Of a DNA stretch of 64,000 nt, positions 1 through 11,171 are shown one piece after another; position 1 is the stretch's first letter; every line of letters begins with the position of its first letter. A program made the translations under genes and the position numbers. Location of the stretch: positions 525,030,228-525,094,227 of the forward strand of contig CM022302.1 in assembly GCA_011799875.1 (NCBI GenBank). Direction: 5' to 3'. Under the pieces are notes generated by a model. The model was not told the DNA's origin and searched no databases. It was given only the letters and a program-made list of their open reading frames with translations. This DNA comes from Thinopyrum elongatum. Its lineage: Eukaryota; Streptophyta; Magnoliopsida; Poales; Poaceae.

Positions 1-468
1 GGAGCCGTTACCACGGTGAAGACGGCCACCAAGACGGGTTCTGGGACGGCAGCCCCCGAGTTGGAGACAGCGGCGGCCGGATTGGCGGCGGCAGCCCTCG
101 AGCCGGGTTGGGCAGCCCCCGGGTTGGGTTCGTTGGTCGCTGGATTGGAGAAGGCAGCCCCCGGGCCGGGATCAGCAGCCCCCGGGTCGGGATCCGCAGC
201 CCCCGGGACTGGTTTGCGGGCGGGGGCCCCCGAGCTTGGAGTGGCAGCCCCCGGGTCCGGGTTGGGGAGGGGTGCTGCAGGGTCGTCCGGGATGGAGATG
301 GACTTAGAATCCGGAGACGGCTTGACAGACGGCTTGTGCAAGTGCTCGAGGGAGATGCCGGACGGTATGGCCTGCCGGGATGAGCCAATCTTGGCTAACG
401 TATTAGTGGCTTCGTTTTCCGCACGCGGAACATGGAGGAACTCGCAGCCATCGAAGTTGCCGGAGCTG
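1..468 (-). pseudogene. gypsy 1: end of the second RNase H and Pro-Gly-Ala linker
   Basis: After the TAG at 469-471 the expected frame is recovered only by a shift: the next frame reads a segment with FLHVPRAENEA and TLAKIG, the usual last strand and helix of this RNase H. It then runs into a low-complexity linker in which 'PGAA' recurs about every 8-16 residues (plus strand: repeated 'gcagcccccgg' between 100 and 260). The linker would join RNase H to integrase. The frameshift lies near 469-476. The linker remains open to the window edge in this frame. Plus-strand frames through the same GC-rich repeat are shadows. Confidence 0.7.
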
Positions 469-1572
469 CTAGACCAGGAAATGGTAGCTGGCCATGTTGG
501 CATCCTGGGCGTCCCATTCGCCGGAACAGTGCTGCACCACCAGATCCGAGTCGCCGTAGCATAGGATGCGCCGGATGCCGAGTTCCTTGGCAAGCCGGAG
601 GCCGTGCACAAGGGCTTCGTACTTGGCGACTTTGTTGGAGGCGGCGAAGTGGATCTGGAGTGCGTACCGTAGCCGGTCGCCCTTTGGGGAAGACAACACG
701 ATGCCGGCTCCCAAGCCGGAGTGCATCTTGGAGCCGTCAAAGTGCACGCGCCAATGCGTTGAATCCGGCGGCGGTGGCAGGTACTGGGTCTCTGTCCAGT
801 CGTCGAGGAAGTCGGCCAGGGACTGGGACATGATCGTGGTGCGGGGCTCGTAGAGGATGGTGTGGCTGGCCAGCTCGATGGCCCATTTGGCAACCCGGCC
901 AGAGGCATCCCGGCAGCCCATGATCTCGCTGATGGGGGCCGTGCTGACTACAGTGATGACATGTTCTTGGAAATACTGATTCAGCTTCTTGGCGGTGAAG
1001 TACACGCCATAGCACATCTTCTGGTAGTGCGGGTAGTTCTGCTTGGAGGCGGAGAGCACCTCGCTCAGGTAGTAGACCGGGTGCTGGACAGACTGGATCT
1101 TGCCCTTCTCTGGTCGCTCGACCACCAGCACCGTGCTGACCGACCGCGAGGTGGCGGCAATGTATAGCAACAGCAGCCCCTTATCAGACGGCACGGCCAG
1201 GACAGGCGCGGTGGAGAGCATGCGCTTGAGATCCCGGAATGCTTCGTCCGCCTGGTCGTTCCGTTCGAACGGCGACGTCTTCTTCATCAGCTGATATAGG
1301 GGCAAGGCCCTCTCGCCCAGCCGGCTGAGAAACTGGCTGACCGAGGCCAAGCAGCCAGTGAACTTCTGGACATCTCGCAGCTGGGTTGGTTTGCGCATGC
1401 GCTCAATGGCCTTGATCTTCTCCGGGTTCGCCTGAATGCCGCGCTCCGAGACGAGGAAGCCGAGCAGCTTCCCGGACGGCATGCCAAAGACGCACTTCTC
1501 CGGGTTGAGCTTGATCTGGTACTCACGCAGATTGGTAAAGGTCTCCTTCAGGTCGTCGAGGAGCGTGAGGTG
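469..1572 (-). pseudogene. gypsy 1: RT thumb, RNase H and second (archaeal-like) RNase H
   Basis: Reading from 1482 down, the protein starts with the RT/connection motif GKLLGFLVSERGI. The RT-linked RNase H follows (LLLYIAATSRSVSTVLV, then VYYLSEVLSASKQNYPHYQK), then a second RNase H beginning WRVHFDGS with downstream KYEALVHGL and YGDSDLVVQ, which supply the D, E and D of the active site. The paired RNase H arrangement marks Tat-lineage gypsy elements, where it degrades the RNA strand during reverse transcription. A TAG at 1573-1575 separates it from the RT and a TAG at 469-471 plus a frameshift ends it. It shares one frame with the RT, protease and gag to its right. Confidence 0.88.
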
Positions 1573-2187
1573 CTACTTGGTCTTCACCACGATGTCGTCG
1601 ACGTAGACATGGATGTTGCGGCTGAGTTGCGTCAGCAAGCATTTCTGCATGCAGCGCTGGAAGGTGGCGCCGGCCTTCTTTAAGCCGAACGACATGGTGA
1701 TGTAGCAGTACGCCCCAAAGGGCGTGATGAAGGACGTCTTCAGGGCGTCGGCTGGGTCCAGCTTGATCTGATGATAGCCGGAGTAAGCATCCAGGAAGGA
1801 CAGGAGCTCACAGCCGGCGGTGGAGTTGATCACTTGATCTATCCACGGGAGAGCGAAAGGATCCTTGGGGCAGGCTTTGTTCAGGCTGGTGTAGTCTATG
1901 CACATGCGCCAGGTATTGTTCTTCTTCAGGACGAGGACCGGGTTGGCCAGCCACTCGGGGTGAAACACCTCCATGATGAAGCCGGACGCGAGTAGCTTGG
2001 CGACCTCTTCACCGATAGTTCTTCTCTTCTCTTCAGAAACGCGACGTAAGGGTTGACGGACAGGCTTGGCGTCCTTGCGAACGTGTAGTTTGTGCTCAGC
2101 GTACTTCCTCGGAATTCCCGGCATGTCCTTTGGGGTCCATGCAAAGATATCCCGATTCTCACGGAGGAAGTCGACGAGCTCGCCTTC
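1573..2187 (-). pseudogene. gypsy 1: reverse transcriptase core
   Basis: The protein opens with the MPGIPRKYAEHKL motif found at the protease-RT boundary of Tat elements. It then carries NPVLVLKKNNTWRMCIDY (fingers), FLDAYSGYHQIKL with the first catalytic aspartates, FGLKKAGATFQR, and the YVDD box in VYVDDIVVKTK. All RT catalytic motifs are visible, so the core is ancestral-like. TAG stops at 2188-2190 and 1573-1575 bracket it. It would copy the element RNA to DNA within the Gag particle. Confidence 0.92.
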
Positions 2188-3435
2188 CTATTTGCTGTCG
2201 AGGCGGGTGCCCACGACGATGTACTTGCTGCAGCTGGGGTCTTCCGGGTTCAGCTTGATCTTCTTGGTCTCCTTGGATGGTTGGAACGAGGCCTCGCCCG
2301 CCGACTCCTTGGCTGAAGCCGGCATAGCCGGCATCTCGTTGGCTAGCGCGACGATCCGGTCGAGTTGGCGCCGCTCCTCGGCTATGACTAGCGACTCGGC
2401 CAATCTGGCGCCGGCTTGAGCGCACTCTAGGGATTTTTGGTAGTCGCCGACGACGGTGATGAGGCCCTTGGGTCCCGGCAGCTTCATCTTCAGGTAGGCG
2501 TAGTGGGGGACCGCCATGAATTTGGCGAGCGCAGGCCGGCCCAGCAGCGCGTGGTATGCACTGGACAGGTCCACCACCTCGAACCAGATCGGCTCGCGCC
2601 GAAAATGATTGCTCGTGTCGAAGAGGACGTCGAGCCGAATCCGGCCGATGGTGGAGCAGGAGAGACCCGGCACGATGCCATGGAACACCGTCCGGGATGG
2701 CTGCAGGTCCTTGGCCTCGAGGCCGAGCTTGGTCATGGTGTCGCGGTAGAGGATGTTGATGCTGCTGCCGCCATCAATGAGAACTCGCGAGAACTTGCAG
2801 GTGCGCTTGACAGCGACTATGGTAGTGTCGAGGACGAGGTCGTAGCCACCCGGGTTGGGCTTGATGGCCGGGTGGTCCTCCCGGGTCCAGCTGATCGGGC
2901 GCTCCGACCAGTGCATGTATTCCGGCACGGCCAGGACGATGGTGTTCACTTCCTGCCGGAGCATGTGCTCGCTACACTTGTCGTCACCCAGGCTGGTGAA
3001 GACGACGTAGCTCGCGTTCTGGTTGGGGAAGACATCATCGCGCATCGTGCCATTTGCCGGGGGAGGGGGAGGAGGCGGAGGCGGCTGCCCTGCACCCGGA
3101 GCCGGAGCCGGAGGCGGCAGGATGTCGCCCCTCATGATGCGCATGGTGATGGCGCACTGCCGAAGCGTGTGCATGGACGGCCTTGCGCCGCTGTGGTGTT
3201 TGCAGGGAGCGTCGAGCATCTCCTCGAAGCTCATGGCGGGTTGCCATGCCATCTTGCCGGTTTGCCGGCGCTTGCCGGCCGGCTCGGCCGCCACGACGAG
3301 GCGGCTGTCGTAGCAGGGGGCCTGCTGGCCGGCCTTGCGTCTGTTGTTCTGCTGGTTCTGCTGGCGGCTGCTCTCGCCAGCCGGCTTGGAGGGGGATGCC
3401 GGCAACGCTTTGCCGGCTTCATCCAACACCACCTA
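2188..3435 (-). pseudogene. gypsy 1: gag C-terminal zinc motif and aspartic protease
   Basis: The N-terminal third is basic and Gln/Pro-rich with a C-x2-H...H-x4-C zinc motif (APCKHHSG, then MHTLRQC). A Pro/Ala-rich stretch (PPPAPAPGAGQPPPPPP) follows. The protease has VLIDGGSSINILYRDT: the active aspartate is followed by GGS rather than TG or SG, the usual form in Tat-lineage proteases. HALLGRPALAKF follows, then a spacer to the RT. TAG codons at 3433-3435 and 2188-2190 interrupt the polyprotein on both sides without a change of frame. Confidence 0.85.
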
Positions 3436-5066
3436 GATCTTCATGGCAGAGTCGGCGTTGGCGTACTTGTCCGCGATGACCATGAGTGCGGCCATGGTGG
3501 TTGGCTCGGAGCGCAGGAGCTTGTGCGTGAGGAGGGTGCCATCCCGGCGGCCTCTCACGAAGTACTAAATGGCCTAGACCTCATGGACGCCCTCGCAGCT
3601 GTTTCGGAGCTCAGTCCAGCGTGCGAGGTACTCGCGGCCGGTTTCAGTTGGCCCCTACATGCACATGGCGAGCTGGCTGGGACGACCGGGACGCTTGTAG
3701 GTGCCGGTGAAGTTGCACATTAAGGCCTGCTCGAAGTCAACCCACGCGTTGATGTTGCCGGCTGGCAGACTGTTGAGCCACGTCCGGGCCAAACCCAGGA
3801 GCATGAGTGGGGCGTAGCGCACGACAAGGCGGTGATTGCCGCCCGCGATGCCGATGACGGTGGTGTAGTCGATGAGCTAGTCCTCCGGCTTGACGGTGCC
3901 GTTGTACTTGGGGGTGTCGCGGGGGAGCATGAACCCTTTGTGGAAGGGCTCATCCCGGATGCGTGGCCCGGAGCAAGCCGGCCCGACAGCGTTGTCTTCC
4001 TCCAGCACGAGGGAGAGGGCGAGCTGATCAAGGTGGTGGCGAGCGTCGGCGTTGTCGATGGCGCGCGGACCCAGTCGGCCTGCGACTGGGCCGCGGGGGG
4101 CCGGGTTGACCGAAGCCGGGTTGCCACGCCGGCCAGATGGTGGGGGAGGGTCTTGCCGATGCCGGTCTCCGGAAGCCGGCTCGTCGCCCAAGCCGTCACC
4201 GGCCGTCGCGGTGCGGTTGCGCCGGGTTCTTGTCTGGCCGGAGTGGGCCTCGGTCGGGCGCGGGGAAGACGCCGTGTTCCGCTGCTCGGGGTCCTTGGAG
4301 CGGCTCGAGCCGGACGCGGCAGGGCGGTCGAGGCGGTCTTGCTGCGAATTGGCAGCGTCGAGAAGCTCGGTCATGCGCTGCAGGCACTCCTACAGCTCCT
4401 CTCCCTGCAGCTGCTCCATGCCGACGGTAGCCGCCTGCGCGGCGCGCATGTTCTTAACGGGAGTGTCGTAGACGGGTGGGACCGCCCCCAGCGCGCGGCC
4501 GATGGCGGCGCCACGGTTTCGCACTTCGGCAACTCGGCTGGGTTCAGCTGCGACCGGCGTGAAGCCGTACGCGGCCTCGCGCTCCTGCTGGGCGCACTCC
4601 AACCGGCGCTGCATAGCAGCGAGCGCCGCGGCCTCGTCCAGCAGGCGCTTGCGTTCCTCCTCGAGCCAGGCCCGCGCCTCTGCGGCGTTGGCGGCGTTGA
4701 TGTCGGTGGCGATGGCGACACTGAGGTTCTGCATCGTGGTGCGTAGCGGGTCAGACCCTCCGATGCGCGCAGCTGCGGCCTGGGCAGCCTTCCGCACGAC
4801 GCTGGATGAACCGGAGTCGGAGCCGGTGATGAGCACCTCTGCCCTGGTGCAAAGATCTGTCACCCCGGCGGAGATGTCGTCGTCGAGGGGAACGGGCGAG
4901 TCAGTGACGTCGAGCACCCCGCTAGGGTACTCATCAGACGCGGACACGTCGGAGATGCGCAACGCGGTGAGTAGGTCGATGACGTCGACCATCGGCGCAC
5001 CGGGCGCGGGGAACGCGCAGTGCACGATGGGCTCACCGGAGTCGATGAAGGGCCCCGTCTGGAACA
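3436..5066 (-). pseudogene. gypsy 1: Gag capsid region
   Basis: The frame contains the plant Retrotrans_gag core: GFMLPRDTPKYNGTVKPED, then LIDYTTVIGIAGGNHRL, TWLNSLPAGNINAWVDF, NFTGTYKRPGRPSQL and GREYLARWTELRNSCEG. A Glu/Ala-rich coiled segment sits upstream (4400-4750). TAG codons occur at 4390, 3877, 3655, 3574 and 3565, all in one frame; the one at 3877 stands where the family has Trp. The start is uncertain: the open frame runs back into the LTR, and the ATG near 5064-5066 (MFQTGPF) is the first after the primer binding site. Gag forms the particle in which reverse transcription occurs. Confidence 0.85.
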
Positions 5067-5090
5067 TGTCTCCGGCCAGGATCTCGAGAT

Positions 5091-5109
5091 GCCCCACGAT
5101 GGGCGCCAA
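5091..5109 (-). other. gypsy 1 primer binding site
   Basis: The minus strand reads TTGGCGCCCATCGTGGGGC immediately inside the LTR. It differs by two bases from the corresponding site of the second gypsy element (13988-14006), which supports the call. Which tRNA primes was not resolved. Confidence 0.75.
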
Positions 5110-5383
5110 CTCTCGTGGTGGGCGCACGGTAGATGCCAAAGGATGGCTAAAGAGAGGGACAGGCTCGAGGGCACCGGTGGGCTCCAGAGACGAGGTCAGC
5201 ATGAGCGAGCGAGGGACGCAAGACATACCCAGGTTCGGGGCTCTCCGGAGAGATAACACCCCTAGTCCTGCCGAGTGTGGTTTATATGTGGAGGATACAA
5301 GCTTGCTCCTGGAGCTGTTTCGGGGAGGAAGGAAGACTGGCCAAAGCATAGGCTGCTCCTTCTCCTTGTGTGTGTTCTACTGA

Positions 5384-5409
5384 TGATCTCTCTCTCTCTC
5401 TCTCTCTCT
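5384..5409. repeat. (CT)n microsatellite in the LTR leader
   Basis: An almost pure run of about 12 CT dinucleotides, GA on the transcribed minus strand, just downstream of the LTR TATA box. Confidence 0.9.
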
Positions 5410-5450
5410 GGTGTTTGTGTTCGCCCGTGTACATGGAGGGCTCCTGGGGG

Positions 5451-5458
5451 GTTTTATA
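5451..5458 (-). promoter_or_regulatory. TATA box of the gypsy 1 LTR
   Basis: TATAAAAC on the minus strand lies about 610 bp inside the LTR start and 360 bp before the primer binding site, the usual U3/R border position. A CT/GA microsatellite follows in the presumed leader. Confidence 0.6.
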
Positions 5459-6195
5459 GGTCAACCCCCCAGGGATACAATGGTAAAGTTACATTGGTGC
5501 GGGGCCGGGATGTCAGCGTCTGGGAAGCCAGCGATGGGGCCGCCGGGTACCAGGATACGTCGGGTTCTTCGGGCGCGGGCCCCATGCGCCAGAGGGCACT
5601 ATTTCCCATCTTGTCGTGTGTCACGGAGTGGTTGGGCCGGCTCGGCTACAGTGGCACGTCGCCTGGTCGCCATCGTCTTGCGTCAGCAGGACAAGGGATG
5701 TACTGTAGCCATGCCGGCCCCGGTCAGCGGAGTAGGTGGGCCACTGTTGCCACGCTCCTGCCGGTCAGCGGGGTTGGTGGGCCACTGTTGCCATGCTCAT
5801 CCCTTCATGGGGACTTGTTCCGTCGTACGCCCGTTGGATGGGACGGGAGCTGACCCGCGGCCGGTTGAGGGGCGCACCGTGGTTGTGCTTGCTTGTTGAA
5901 GAAGTCTTTGACTTGCCGGGTCCGGCCGGCATGCGCCAGCGGGTCTGGCCGGGTTGCGGGAACCCGGCCAAGGGCAAGCCGGATTGAGGGGCATTGCTAG
6001 CCCTGAAGTTTTTGAAAAGGATCTGGGTTTCGTTGCCTGCCCGGGGTTCATCCCCCCGACAATATCCGTCCCCATCGGCCCTTGTCCGGTTTATGATTCG
6101 GATGTGGTACATATATTCTCTTTTATAACTATTTGTTGCATTTCGTGTTTATGACAATTATGCCCATCAAGTTGGTATAGATATTTTTTATCTAG

Positions 6196-6492
6196 GAGGT
6201 ATGTGAGCCGGAAATTGCAACCGACCCTCTTGTCGAGAAGTTAAATTTAGTTGAAAAAGAAAACGAGCATTTGAAAGAAAAATTGAAAAGAATTGAAGAA
6301 GAGCAGATGAAACTGGAGTTGTATGTTGCCGATGTCATCGATGATCACAAGATCAAGATGGATGCAATGCGCTTGAAGATTAGAAAAATTAGAAAATATG
6401 TTGTTAATCAAGAGGCTTGGTATCACTATGCTGTTGGATCAGTTGTTACCTTAGTTGCGATCTTGATCACATTTGTTGTTGCATTTAAATGA
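6196..6492 (+). CDS. Last exon of a CACTA-borne coiled-coil, tail-anchored protein
   Basis: An AG acceptor after a T-rich tract ('ttttttatctag') ends at 6195. The open frame then reads about 98 residues: a charged coiled coil (LVEKEN...LKEKLKRIEEEQMKLEL), a basic stretch (MRLKIRKIRKY), and one hydrophobic segment near the C terminus (VGSVVTLVAILITFVVAF) before TGA. A single C-terminal membrane helix after a coiled coil suggests a tail anchor. This protein type commonly accompanies TNP2 in Triticeae CACTA elements; I do not know its function. Upstream exons are off the window beyond gypsy 1, so the gene is disconnected from them by a roughly 6 kb or larger intronic insertion. There is no ATG in this exon near its start, as expected for an internal boundary. 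Confidence 0.6.
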   Translation, partial: EVCEPEIATDPLVEKLNLVEKENEHLKEKLKRIEEEQMKLELYVADVIDDHKIKMDAMRLKIRKIRKYVVNQEAWYHYAVGSVVTLVAILITFVVAFK

Positions 6493-6587
6493 TTTAGCTA
6501 GAGAGTTTGTATGTTGTTTTATGAGAATAAGTGTGTATGAACTTTATGTATGAACTTGTATTAATTTGGTCTTTTCGGTGTTGTGTA

Positions 6588-9500
6588 ATGAAGATGAGCC
6601 GGCAATGGATGTACGATGACCGATGCTCTCCCCAGTTCATTAATGGTGTGCATACTTTTCTGGTTGCGGCTGAGGCAAACAAGCGGGCGGATGGTTTTAT
6701 GTGTTGTCCATGTGCTGTCTGTAAGAAAGATCACAATTACTCTAACTCAAGAACCATTCACACCCACCTGTTTACGTCTGGTTTCATGTCCGGCTATAAC
6801 TGTTGGACCAAGCACGGAGAAAGAGGGGTTCTAATGGAAGAGAATGAAGAAGAAGAGGATGATGACAGCTATCCTGGCCATGGGTTCCCTGAATACGATG
6901 GTACTACAATGGGGGAAGAAGCTGAAGAAGAGGCATCAGATGAGCCCGCTGATGATCTTGGTTGGGCCATTGCTGATGCAAAGAGAAACTGCGCAACTGA
7001 AAAGGACAAGCTGAAGTTGCAGCGCATGTTAGAGGATCACAAGAAATTGTTGTACCCAAATTGCGAAGATGACAAGAAAAAGCTGGGTGCCACACTGGAA
7101 TTGCTGCAATGGAAGGCATGTTAGAGGATCACAAGAAATTGTTGTACCCAAAGGTGTATCTGACAAGGGATTTGAAAAGTTGCTGATAATGTTAAAGAAG
7201 ATGCTTCCAGAGGACAACGAATTGCCCGACGGTACGGACAAAGCAAAGAAGGTTTCTGCCCTCTAGGATTAGAGGTGCAGAAGATACATGCATGCCCTAA
7301 TGACTGCATCCTCTACCGCGATGAGTACGAGGATTTGAATGAATGCCCGGTATGCGGTGCATTGCGCTATAAGATCAGCCGCGATGACCCTGGTGATTTT
7401 GAGGGCAAGTGCCCCAGGAAGAGGATTCCTGCCAAGGTGATGTGGTATGCTCCTATAATACCACGGTTGAAATGTTTGTTCCAAAACAAAGAGCATGCCA
7501 AGTTGATGCGATGGCACAAAGAAGACCGTAAGAAAGACGGGAAGTTGAGAGTACCCGCTGACGGGTCGCGGTGGAGAAAAATCGAGAGAAAGTGGGAGGA
7601 CTTTGCAGATGACGCAAGGAACGTATGGTTTCGTTTAAGTGCAGATGACATTAATCCTTTTGGGGAGCAGAGCAGCAATCATAGCACCTGGCCTGTGACT
7701 CTATGTATCTATAACCTTCCTCCTTGGTTGTGCATGAAGAGGAAGTTCATTATGATGCCAGTGCTCATCCAAGGCTCCAAGCAACCTGGCAACGACATTG
7801 ATGTGTAACTAAGGTCATTAGTTGAAGAACTTTTACAGCCGTGGGACAAAAAAGGTGTACGTGTGTGGGATGAGCACAAACAGCAGGAATTTGACCTGCG
7901 AGCGTTGCTGTTTGTAACCATCAATGATTGGCCTGCTCTTAGTAACCTTTCAGGACAGACAAACAAGGGATACCAAGCATGCACGCACTGTTTAGATGAT
8001 ATCGACAGTATATATTTGGATAAATGTAAGAAGAATGTGTACCTGGGACATCGTCGATTTCTTCCGATCAAGCATCTCTTAAGAAAGAAAGGCAAGCATT
8101 TCAAAGGTGAGGCAGATCACCGGAAGAAGCCTCGCCACCGTACCGGTCGTGATATACTTGATATGGTCAAGGATTTAAAAGTAATCTTTGGAAAGGGTCC
8201 TGGCGGACAATCTGTTCCGAATGACGTTAACGGACACGCACCCATGTGGAAGAAGAAATCTATATTTTCGGACCTACCCTATTGGAAACATCTAGAGGTC
8301 CGCTCTCCAATCGACGTGATGCATGTGACGAAGAATCTTTGCATGAACCTACTAGGCTTCTTGGGCGCATATGGGAAGACAAAAGATACACCGGAGGCAT
8401 TGGAGGACCAGCAACGTATGCACGAAAAAGACGGCATGCATCCAAAGCAGTATCAGGGTCATGCCAGCTACGCTCTAAACAAAGAAGAGAAGGTAATCTT
8501 CTTTGAATGCCTGCTAATTATGAAGGTCCCATCTGGCTTCTCGTCAAATATAAAGGGAATAATAAATATGGTAGAGAAAAAGTTCCAGAACCTAAAGTAT
8601 CATGACTGCCACGTGATTATGACGCAATTGCTTCCGGTTGCATTGAGGGGGCTTCTACCGAAAAACATTCGATTAGCCATTGTGAAGCTATGTGCCTTCC
8701 TCAATGCAATCTCTCAGAAGGTAATCGATCCAGAAATCCTACCAAGGTTACAGAATGATTTGGTGCAATGTCTTGTCAGTTTCGAGTTGGTGTTCCCACC
8801 ATCCTTCTTCAATATCATGACACACGTCCTAGTTCACCTAGTCGACGATATTGCCATTCCGGGTCCTGTATTTCTACACAATATGTTCCCCTTTGAGAGG
8901 TTCATGAGAGGCTTAAAGAAATATGTTCATAACCGTGCTAGGCCAGAAGGAAGCATCTCCAATGGCCATGAAACAGAGGAGGTCATTGAGTTTTGTGTTC
9001 ACTTTATTCCTGACCTTAAGCCGATTGGTGTTCCTGAATTGCGGCATGAGGGCAGACTGGGTGAAAAAGGCACGCTAGGAAAGGACCAAGTAATATGTAT
9101 GTACGGGCATTCTTGGGCGCAAGAATACTACACAGTTCTACAAAATTCCGCCTTGGTGGCTCCATATATCGAGGAACACAAGAATATTCTACTCTCCAAA
9201 CACCCGGAGCAGTCTGACGACTGGATTACACGTGAACAAACGGGGACATTCTGCGGTTGGTTGCAGACACGTCTCATGCATGACGACACTGCTACAGATG
9301 AGCTGTACTTGCTGGCCAAGTTACCATCTTCGACTATATTGACTTTCAAAGGGTACGAGATAAATGGGAATACATTTTACACGATCGCCCAAGATAAAAA
9401 GAGCACCAACCAAAACAGTGGTGCCCGCTTTGATGCAGCATACACCAATAGGCCAAAGGACACATATTATGGTTACATAGAGGAGATATGAGAACTTGAC

Positions 9501-9958
9501 TATGGACGTGGTTTGATTGAAGGTCCCTTTGTTTTGGTGCAAATGGGTCAATCTGATAGGAGGCGGGGTAAAGGAAGACCCGCGGTACGGAATGACAACA
9601 GTGGATCTAAACAATCTTGGGTACGCAGACGAACCATTCGTCCTAGCCAATGATGTGGCACAAGTTTTCTATGTGAAGGACATGTCTACCAAGCCGAGAA
9701 AAAGAAAAGATAAGAAAGCAAATGCATCATACGATGAGCCAAAGCGCCACATAGTTCTTTCAGGGAAAAGAAACATTGTGGGAGTGGAGGACAAGACAGA
9801 TATGTCAGAAGATTATGAAAAGTTTCATGAAACTGCTCCCTTCATAGTGAAAACTGACCCAAGCATCCTGTTAAATGATGAATATTGTCCATGGTTACGA
9901 CGCAAAGGGACACACGCGAAGAAAAAGTTTTATACCCCAAGGTCCTACTGTGGGATGT
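6588..9958 (+). pseudogene. TNP2-like CACTA transposase, copy A (broken)
   Basis: The start is the ATG at 6588 or 6594 (MSRQWMYDDR). The first block is the transposase-associated zinc domain (MCCPCAVCKKDH, THLFTSGF), followed by an acidic Glu/Asp run. The TNP2 domain follows (HACPNDCILY, ECPVCGALRYK, TINDWPALSNLSG, ACTHC, SPIDVMHVTKNLCMNLLG). DUF4218-like (MTHVLVHLVDDI, NMFPFERFM) and DUF4216-like (VDLNNLGYADEPF, ANDVAQVFYVKD) blocks end it. Lesions: a 36-bp duplicated insert with a stop at 7122, a frameshift near 7252 before TAG at 7264-7266, TAA at 7806-7808, TGA at 9489-9491 where copy B has Trp, and a frameshift near 9505-9520. The protein would cut and join CACTA ends; this copy cannot be active. 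Confidence 0.9.
7024..7152 (+). repeat. 36-bp direct repeat 92 bp apart inside TNP2
   Basis: The segment starting GCATGTTAGAGG occurs at 7024-7060 and again at 7116-7152. The second copy interrupts the family-typical run from LLQWKA to GVSDKGFEK and brings a stop, so it is an extra inserted copy and not a full tandem duplication. Confidence 0.85.
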
Positions 9959-10157
9959 GACCGGCTTCACCGTCATCACTTTCTTCTCTAGTGAGTTTCC
10001 GGACTTATATATCTAGAAAGTCCCACTTCGGACAAACCGGAGGGAATCTTTGTAATAGTTAGGGTACTTATGTGTTTTGGCATTTGAAACACGAAGAAAT
10101 ATTATGTCCAAACAAAATATTTCATGCATTATGTAGGACTTCATTTGCTATATTTTT

Positions 10158-11171
10158 GAGCTAAATGACCCTAAAATTGAAAAGCACTACAAATGAACTC
10201 TAAAAAGGTTGAAAGTTGGCATGGTATCATCATTTCACCCACATAGCATGTGCTAAAAAGTTGAGAGGGTTACGGCAAAAACTGGATGCACTTCGTGTAC
10301 AAAATAGACATTCTCTTTCGAAGTATATCAGGGTTTCGGACGAAAACTCATCTGTTACAAAGGCATTTCATTTTTTTTAAATTATTTCAACTCCAGAATT
10401 TTTGTGTGTTCAACATGCACCATTCAAAGCCACATCATCAATTTTCAACCCTTTCTGACTTCGTGTGCTATTTTTCATGCATTTACTGATTTTTTTGAGT
10501 TAAATGACCCTGAAATTGAAAAGCACTACAAATGAACTCTGAAAAGGTTGAAAGTTGGCATGGTATCATCATTTCACCTACATAGCATGTGCTAAAACGT
10601 TGAGAGGGTAACGGCAAAAACTGGATGCACTTCGTGTACAAAATGGACAATCTCTTTCGAAGTATCAGGGTTTCGGATGAAAACTCATCTGTTACAAAGG
10701 CATTTCATTTTTTTTTAAACTTATTTCAACTCCAAACTTTTTGTGCGTTCAACATGCACCATTGAAAGACACATCATCAATTTTTAACCCTTTCTGACTT
10801 CATCTGCTATTTTTCATGCATTTACTGATTTTTTTGAGCTAAATGACCCTGAAATTGAAAAGCACTACAAATGAACTCTGAAAAGGTTGAAAGTTGGCAT
10901 GGAATCATCATTTCACCCACATAGCATGTGCTAAAACTTTGACAGGGTAACGGCAAAAACTGGATGCACTTTGTGTACAAAATGGACAATCTCTTTCGAA
11001 GTATCAGGGTTTCAGACGAAAACTCATCTGTTACAAAGGCATTTCATTTTTTAAACTTATTTTAACTCCAGACTTTCTATGTGTTCAATATGCACCATTC
11101 AAAGCCACGTCATCAATTTTCAACCCTTTCTGATTTCATTCGCTATTTTTCATGCATTTAATGAATTTTTT
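10158..11171. repeat. Tandem array, three units of about 338 bp
   Basis: Units start at 10158, 10497 and 10836, each with 'gagytaaatgaccct', and carry 'ggcaaaaactggatgcactt' and 'cgaaaactcatctgttacaa'. The copies are highly similar. No coding capacity. It lies between the TNP2 gene and the subterminal motif, and a single copy of the same unit occurs in reverse orientation in copy B (19429-19665). 9961-10157 is unassigned spacer. Confidence 0.95.

Larger units (their letters stand above)
1..6061 (-). mobile_element. Ty3/gypsy LTR retrotransposon, Tat lineage, partial (gypsy 1)
   Basis: The minus strand reads LTR, primer binding site, gag, aspartic protease, reverse transcriptase, RNase H and a second RNase H in order, which is gypsy order up to the left edge; integrase and the 3' LTR lie outside the window. 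A second RNase H after the RT-linked one is a known hallmark of the plant Tat lineage. The coding frame is shared throughout from about 5066 to 469 and is interrupted only by TAG codons. The right LTR border (TGTCGGGG on the minus strand) is at 6061, where sequence changes to CACTA DNA, so this element is nested in CACTA copy A. The partner target duplication (expected to match ATATC at 6062-6066 on the plus strand) is off the left edge. Confidence 0.92.
5116..6061 (-). repeat. gypsy 1 5' LTR (about 946 bp)
   Basis: It begins TGTCGGGG (minus strand) at 6061 and ends near 5116 with CA just before the primer binding site; the inner border is approximate. It contains a TATA box, a CT run just downstream of it, and a direct duplication of 41 bp (5720-5760 and 5761-5801, 'ccggtcagcgg...gccactgttgcc'). 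No gene is seen in it. Confidence 0.8.

Noticed and set aside
2437..4746. Long plus-strand open frames (up to 428 codons) in gypsy 1
   Set aside because: They lie antisense to gag and protease, have no family motifs and reflect GC-rich codon use with few stops on the opposite strand.
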